A stretch of 16,693 nt of DNA from an uncultured Blautia sp. (GTDB lineage: Bacteria > Bacillota > Clostridia > Lachnospirales > Lachnospiraceae), in the NCBI RefSeq assembly GCF_937880195.1, contig NZ_CALFLA010000014.1, positions 1-16,693 on the forward strand, in the 5' to 3' direction. Positions 13,062-16,693 of this stretch are shown piece after piece. A program made the translations under genes and the position numbers. Position 1 is the stretch's first letter. Each line of letters starts with the position of its first letter. Below the pieces are notes generated by a model. That model was not told where the DNA came from, searched no databases, and saw only the letters and a list, made by a program, of their open reading frames with translations.

Positions 13062-13091
13062 TAGATAGGAAATCAGAAGGAGGGTCATTTC

Positions 13092-13739
13092 GTGGAGGCA
13101 AAACAAATTTCAAAAGCAGTAATAAAAAGACTGCCCCGTTATTACCGTTATCTTGGGGAATTGCTGGAAGAAAATGTAGAAAGAATTTCTTCTAATGACC
13201 TCAGCAAGAAAATGCACGTGACAGCTTCTCAGATCAGACAGGATCTGAATAATTTCGGCGGATTTGGACAGCAGGGCTATGGATACAATGTGAAATATCT
13301 TTATACAGAAATTGGTAAAATTCTGGGGTTGGATACAGTTCATCCTATGATTATCGTAGGCGCCGGAAATCTTGGACAGGCTCTTGCCAATTATGTAGAT
13401 TTTGAAAAGAGGGGCTTTAAGCTCATGGGCATTTTTGACATTAATCCTGTTCTGGAAGGAATAGCTGTACGCGGTATCGAAATCCAGATGATCAGTGATC
13501 TTCCTTTCTTTTTAAGAGAAAACCAGATCGAGATTGCAATTTTGACACTTCCCAAAAATAAGGCGGGAGACATGGCAGATATTCTTATTGAAAATGGAAT
13601 CCGGGCAATTTGGAATTTTGCCCATATTGATCTTGAGACGCCGGATGATGTGATCGTAGAAAATGTACATCTTTCCGAAAGCCTTATGAGACTTTCCTAC
13701 AATTTGAGCCAGTATCGCCAGGAACATGAAAACAGCTAA
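13092..13739 (+). CDS. rex: Redox-sensing transcriptional repressor Rex
   Basis: A 215-residue cytoplasmic dimer that binds operators when NADH/NAD+ is low and releases them when NADH accumulates, controlling fermentation and respiration genes. N-terminal winged helix at about 1-80: RISSNDLSKKMHVTASQIRQ, then DLNNFGGFGQQGYGYNVKYL, the family signature. C-terminal Rossmann domain with GAGNLG at 90-95 and the acidic D116 in GIFDINP that selects NAD(H) over NADP(H). The start is GTG at 13092, with AGGAGG eight bases upstream, and begins V/M-EAKQISKAVIKRLPRYYRYL, which aligns with other Rex proteins. The gene is divergent from the ABC-F gene and followed by two terminators. In many Clostridia rex stands upstream of butyrate genes; that is not so here. 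Confidence 0.96.
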   Translation: MEAKQISKAVIKRLPRYYRYLGELLEENVERISSNDLSKKMHVTASQIRQDLNNFGGFGQQGYGYNVKYLYTEIGKILGLDTVHPMIIVGAGNLGQALANYVDFEKRGFKLMGIFDINPVLEGIAVRGIEIQMISDLPFFLRENQIEIAILTLPKNKAGDMADILIENGIRAIWNFAHIDLETPDDVIVENVHLSESLMRLSYNLSQYRQEHENS

Positions 13740-13745
13740 GAAGAT

Positions 13746-13766
13746 CCCGGATTCCGGGTTTGTTTT
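13746..13766 (+). terminator. Short GC-rich terminator after rex
   Basis: CCCGG-ATT-CCGGG (13746-13758) followed by TTTGTTTT. The stem is only five pairs, though all are G-C, and it begins six bases after the rex stop codon. Confidence 0.5.
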
Positions 13767-13784
13767 ATAAGCGTGTGTCACAGC

Positions 13785-13822
13785 AGGCTGTCACCCTTTT
13801 CCGGGCGTGACAGCCTTGTTTT
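13785..13822 (+). terminator. Second terminator after rex
   Basis: AGGCTGTCAC (13785-13794) pairs perfectly with GTGACAGCCT (13807-13816), with a 12-base loop, and is followed by TGTTTT. In tandem with the shorter hairpin it isolates rex from the nnr-alr operon. Confidence 0.75.
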
Positions 13823-13843
13823 ATGAATAAGGATTCGTATAAA
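13816..13843 (+). promoter_or_regulatory. Possible nnr-alr promoter
   Basis: TTGTTT (13816-13821), 16-base spacer and TATAAA (13838-13843). The -35 hexamer is poor and overlaps the tail of the rex terminator, so this is a tentative call. It is the only candidate in the short gap before nnr. Confidence 0.35.
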
Positions 13844-13882
13844 AATCATGTTTAAAGCAGAAAGGATGTATTAGGAAACATT

Positions 13883-15412
13883 ATGATAGAAGCAGTAAGT
13901 TGCAGTCTGATGAAAAAGCTGGATCAGAATACAATTACTCATATGGGGATTCCCTCTCTGGTACTTATGGAGAGGGCGGCTTTGAAAACTGCAGAAGAGA
14001 TAGAAGCGGAAATCTGTAGCCGTAGATCATCAGAAAAAATTTTGTGTGTTTGTGGAAGCGGAAATAACGGCGGAGACGGAATTGCAGCGGCACGTATTCT
14101 TTTTCTTCATGGATATCAGGCGGAGATATTTTTGGCAGGAAATCCAGATCATATGACAGAAGAAACCAGATCTCAGCTTCAGACAGCGTTGAATTATCAT
14201 GTGCCAGTTGTGAATAACCCGGACTTCCGTGAATATACTACTATAGTAGATGCGGTTTTTGGCATTGGACTGGCTCGTCCGGTTGAGGGAAAATATAAAG
14301 AACTCATACAAAGAATGAATCAGGCAAAAGCCTGGAAGGTGGCGGCGGATATTCCATCAGGAGTTAATGGAGATACAGGCGAAATCATGGGCGCTGCATT
14401 TCAGGCAGATCTTACCGTAACCTACGCATTCTTAAAAAAGGGTCTTTGCCTTTATCCTGGGAGAAAGCTGGCAGGGCGGGTCAGTGTTGCTGATATCGGA
14501 ATCTACAGGGAGCCTTCCCTTATGGAGCATAATAAAATTTGGCAGGATGCGGATCTGAAAATCCTTCCCAAAAGAGTACCAGAGGGAAATAAGGGGACCT
14601 TTGGAAAGGTTCTTGCAGTGGCAGGAAGCCAGGGAATGTGCGGGGCCGCTTATCTTTGCGCAGCGGCGGCTTTTGCTGCGGGAGCCGGAATGGTCAGAAT
14701 TCTTACAGAAGAGCCCAACAGGATCCCTCTTCAGGTCAACCTTCCTGAGGCAATGATCGACTGTGGTGAGGATGAAGATGTTTTTGAAAAGGCTTTTCAC
14801 TGGTGCGACGTACTGATCATAGGTCCAGGGCTTGGATGTTCGGAAAAGAGCAGAAGAAAAGTACAATGGTTTCTGGAAAAAGCTTTTTTATTAAAAAAAA
14901 GAGTGGTCTTGGATGCAGACGGACTGAATCTTCTTGCGGAAAATCCAAAATGGAAAAAATATCTTTCCGATCATGTGGTTTTGACTCCTCATATAGGAGA
15001 AATGAGCCGTCTTACAGGGAAAACAGTTAAAGAAATCCGGGGAAATCGTGAAAAGGCAGCCTGTGACTATGCTGCGCTGACTGGAACAATCTGCGTGCTG
15101 AAAGACGCCTGTACAGTTACTGCTGACCCAGGGGGGAATACCTGGTTTAATCTTTCTGGAAATCCGGGTATGGCTACAGCCGGAAGCGGCGACGTACTGT
15201 CCGGGATACTGTCCGGTGTGTTTTGTATGTATCTGACACAGGATATGAATACGGAAAAATCATGCGGTACAGCAGCTCTTGGCGTGTTTATTCATGGAAG
15301 AGCAGGAGATCTGGCTGCAAAAGAAAAGGGCCAGTATGGAATGAAAGCAGGAGATTTGATCCCGGCAGCGGCCAGGGTGATGGAATACGGAGGATACTAT
15401 GAAAAGATATGA
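13883..15412 (+). CDS. nnr: Bifunctional NAD(P)H-hydrate repair enzyme (epimerase and dehydratase)
   Basis: Repairs damaged hydrated NADH and NADPH: the N-terminal YjeF_N domain epimerises R- and S-NAD(P)HX (EC 5.1.99.6), and the C-terminal ribokinase-like domain dehydrates the S form using ADP (EC 4.2.1.136). The 509 residues match the usual fused length. Seen: GIPSLVLMERAAL at 22-34, GSGNNGGDG at 58-66, D123 in DAVFGIGL, DIPSGVNGD at 156-164. In the second domain: GTFGKVLAVAGS from 238, GPGLG at 314-318, DADGLNLL at 344-351, LTPHIGEM, and GSGDVLSG at 434-441 with the catalytic D437. The ribosome site is modest (TTAGGAAA before ATG 13883). Its end overlaps alr by 14 bases, so the two are an operon. 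An acpS gene, often the neighbour in related genomes, is not seen. Confidence 0.95.
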   Translation: MIEAVSCSLMKKLDQNTITHMGIPSLVLMERAALKTAEEIEAEICSRRSSEKILCVCGSGNNGGDGIAAARILFLHGYQAEIFLAGNPDHMTEETRSQLQTALNYHVPVVNNPDFREYTTIVDAVFGIGLARPVEGKYKELIQRMNQAKAWKVAADIPSGVNGDTGEIMGAAFQADLTVTYAFLKKGLCLYPGRKLAGRVSVADIGIYREPSLMEHNKIWQDADLKILPKRVPEGNKGTFGKVLAVAGSQGMCGAAYLCAAAAFAAGAGMVRILTEEPNRIPLQVNLPEAMIDCGEDEDVFEKAFHWCDVLIIGPGLGCSEKSRRKVQWFLEKAFLLKKRVVLDADGLNLLAENPKWKKYLSDHVVLTPHIGEMSRLTGKTVKEIRGNREKAACDYAALTGTICVLKDACTVTADPGGNTWFNLSGNPGMATAGSGDVLSGILSGVFCMYLTQDMNTEKSCGTAALGVFIHGRAGDLAAKEKGQYGMKAGDLIPAAARVMEYGGYYEKI

Positions 15413-16565
15413 CAGAATAAAGGCAGTTGTGTCGCTGGACGCCATTGCTCATAATTTTCAGGAAATGAAAAAAAATATCGGAAAAGATACAAAAATCATT
15501 GCAGTTATCAAGGCTGACGGATATGGACATGGGGCAGAGGCTGTGGCGGCGTTTGTCCAGGATTATGATTATATTTGGGGATTTGCCGTGGCTACTGCCG
15601 AAGAGGCTCTGCAGCTTCGTTCCTTTGGTGTAAAAAAGCCCATTTTGGTGTTGGGGATCGTATTTGAAGAATATTTTCCTGAGATGGTTGAAGAAGATAT
15701 CCGTCTGACTGTCTGCGATTATTCTATGGCAGAAAAGCTTTCAAAAGAAGCAGCGCATCAGGGAAAGAACATACATATTCATATTGGTCTGGATACAGGT
15801 ATGAGCAGGATCGGTTTTGCCGATGTGCCGGAAAGCATAGAAGAGATCAGGAAAATTGCCGCTCTCCCAAATGTGGAGATAGAAGGAATGTTTACCCATT
15901 TTGCCAGGGCGGATGAGAAAGATAAATCGCCGGCTACCATACAGCTTGACCGGTACTTGACCTTTGCTGGTCTTCTGGAAGAACAGGGAATACAGATTCC
16001 CTTAAAACACTGTTCCAACAGCGCCGGTATCATACGTATGCCGGAGGCGAATCTTCAGGCGGTCCGGGCCGGAATTACTATTTATGGTCTGTATCCCTCC
16101 GGAGAGGTAGAAAGGGATATTGTCAAACTTATGCCAGCTATGGAATTAAAAAGCCACGTAAGTTATGTGAAGGAACTGGAAGCAGGAACTTCCGTAAGCT
16201 ATGGGGGAACCTATACTGCGGAAAAAAAGATGAAAGTTGCAACTGTCCCTGTAGGCTACGCAGACGGATATCCCAGAAGTCTTTCTAATAAGGGATGGGT
16301 TCTGATCCATGGAAGACGCGCTCCTATTATCGGACGTATCTGTATGGATCAGTTTATGGTGGATGTAACAGAAATTCCAGAGGTCTGTCCGGGAACAGAA
16401 GTAACTTTGATAGGTCGAGATGGAGATGAATTTATCAGTATGGAAACATTTGGAGATCTGTCAGGAAGATTCTCCTATGAATTTGCCTGCGATATTGGAA
16501 AAAGAGTTCCAAGAATTTATATGAAAAACAAAAGGGAATGGGGAGAGCTGACTTTTTTTAACTGA
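15399..16565 (+). CDS. alr: Alanine racemase, PLP-dependent
   Basis: Interconverts L- and D-alanine (EC 5.1.1.1) to supply D-alanine for peptidoglycan. The 388-residue chain has the normal two-domain form: an N-terminal TIM barrel with the PLP lysine K38 in VIKADGYGHGA, then HIGLDTGMSRIGF from 128 and NSAGIIRMP from 207; and a C-terminal beta domain with the second catalytic base Y268 in SVSYGGTYTA, VPVGYADGYPR from 283 and ICMDQFMVD from 314. The start at 15399 lies inside the last codons of nnr, with GGAGG (15389-15393) five bases upstream, giving translational coupling. No terminator is visible in the 128 bases after the stop, so transcription probably continues into a gene that begins at or beyond the right edge. 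In Bacillus and many Clostridia that neighbour is a mazF-type toxin gene. Confidence 0.96.
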   Translation: MKRYDRIKAVVSLDAIAHNFQEMKKNIGKDTKIIAVIKADGYGHGAEAVAAFVQDYDYIWGFAVATAEEALQLRSFGVKKPILVLGIVFEEYFPEMVEEDIRLTVCDYSMAEKLSKEAAHQGKNIHIHIGLDTGMSRIGFADVPESIEEIRKIAALPNVEIEGMFTHFARADEKDKSPATIQLDRYLTFAGLLEEQGIQIPLKHCSNSAGIIRMPEANLQAVRAGITIYGLYPSGEVERDIVKLMPAMELKSHVSYVKELEAGTSVSYGGTYTAEKKMKVATVPVGYADGYPRSLSNKGWVLIHGRRAPIIGRICMDQFMVDVTEIPEVCPGTEVTLIGRDGDEFISMETFGDLSGRFSYEFACDIGKRVPRIYMKNKREWGELTFFN

Positions 16566-16693
16566 TTCTTTGATAGAAGATCTGTTTGCAGCAGGCGGCA
16601 GAATCTGGAAATACCACGCATGTATACACAAGAAAAAACTGGAAATACTGATTTGTAGAGAAAACAGAATCGGAGTGTGAATTGTGTGGTAAT

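Noticed and set aside
16566..16693. Terminator after alr
   Set aside because: AGATCTG and AGAATCT-like segments do not form a convincing stem with a T-run; no terminator could be supported.

Overview
The window looks like a housekeeping stretch of a chromosome from a Gram-positive anaerobe of the class Clostridia, most likely a Lachnospiraceae member close to Blautia, Dorea or Ruminococcus. This is inferred from the moderate GC content, strong AGGAGG-type ribosome sites, the two-subunit iron-sulfur serine dehydratase, Rex, a dimeric eukaryote-like isocitrate dehydrogenase, an SdaAB/SdaAA pair and an nnr-alr operon. No phage, insertion sequence, CRISPR array, tRNA or rRNA was found.

Layout. 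The first 140 bases are the downstream end of a + strand unit that lies off the left edge, closed by two consecutive hairpin terminators. Positions 208-1766 (-) carry the L-serine dehydratase operon sdaAB-sdaAA. Divergent from it is an exported, membrane-anchored protein of about 194 residues whose core resembles NEAT-type haem-binding domains. Next comes a manganese (yybP-ykoY) riboswitch with its own promoter and terminator. A 330-base, heavily base-paired leader of repeat-like sequence separates it from a P2-type cation ATPase (3205-5841), which the riboswitch identifies as a probable Mn2+ exporter. glmS follows (6002-7840) with a strong promoter that carries a perfect palindrome over its -10 box and leaves no room for a glmS ribozyme.

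Positions 7841-9591 are the least conventional part: a small XRE-type DNA-binding protein, a 51-residue single-pass membrane protein, and a divergently transcribed subtilisin-like protease without a signal peptide, with several inverted repeats between them. Then come icd (9720-10931), a convergent ABC-F ATPase (11007-12929, -) sharing a bidirectional terminator with icd, and a divergent rex (13092-13739) driven by a consensus promoter that overlaps a candidate Rex site. The window ends with nnr (NAD(P)HX repair) overlapping alr (alanine racemase).

Functional threads: redox and central metabolism (serine dehydratase, isocitrate dehydrogenase, Rex, NAD(P)HX repair), cell-wall precursor supply (glmS, alr) and metal homeostasis (Mn riboswitch and ATPase, possible haem-binding surface protein). 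I do not see a clearly new multi-gene system. The best leads are the structured leader between the Mn riboswitch and its ATPase, a hairpin motif found both there and downstream of icd, and the small-membrane-protein/XRE/subtilisin cluster.
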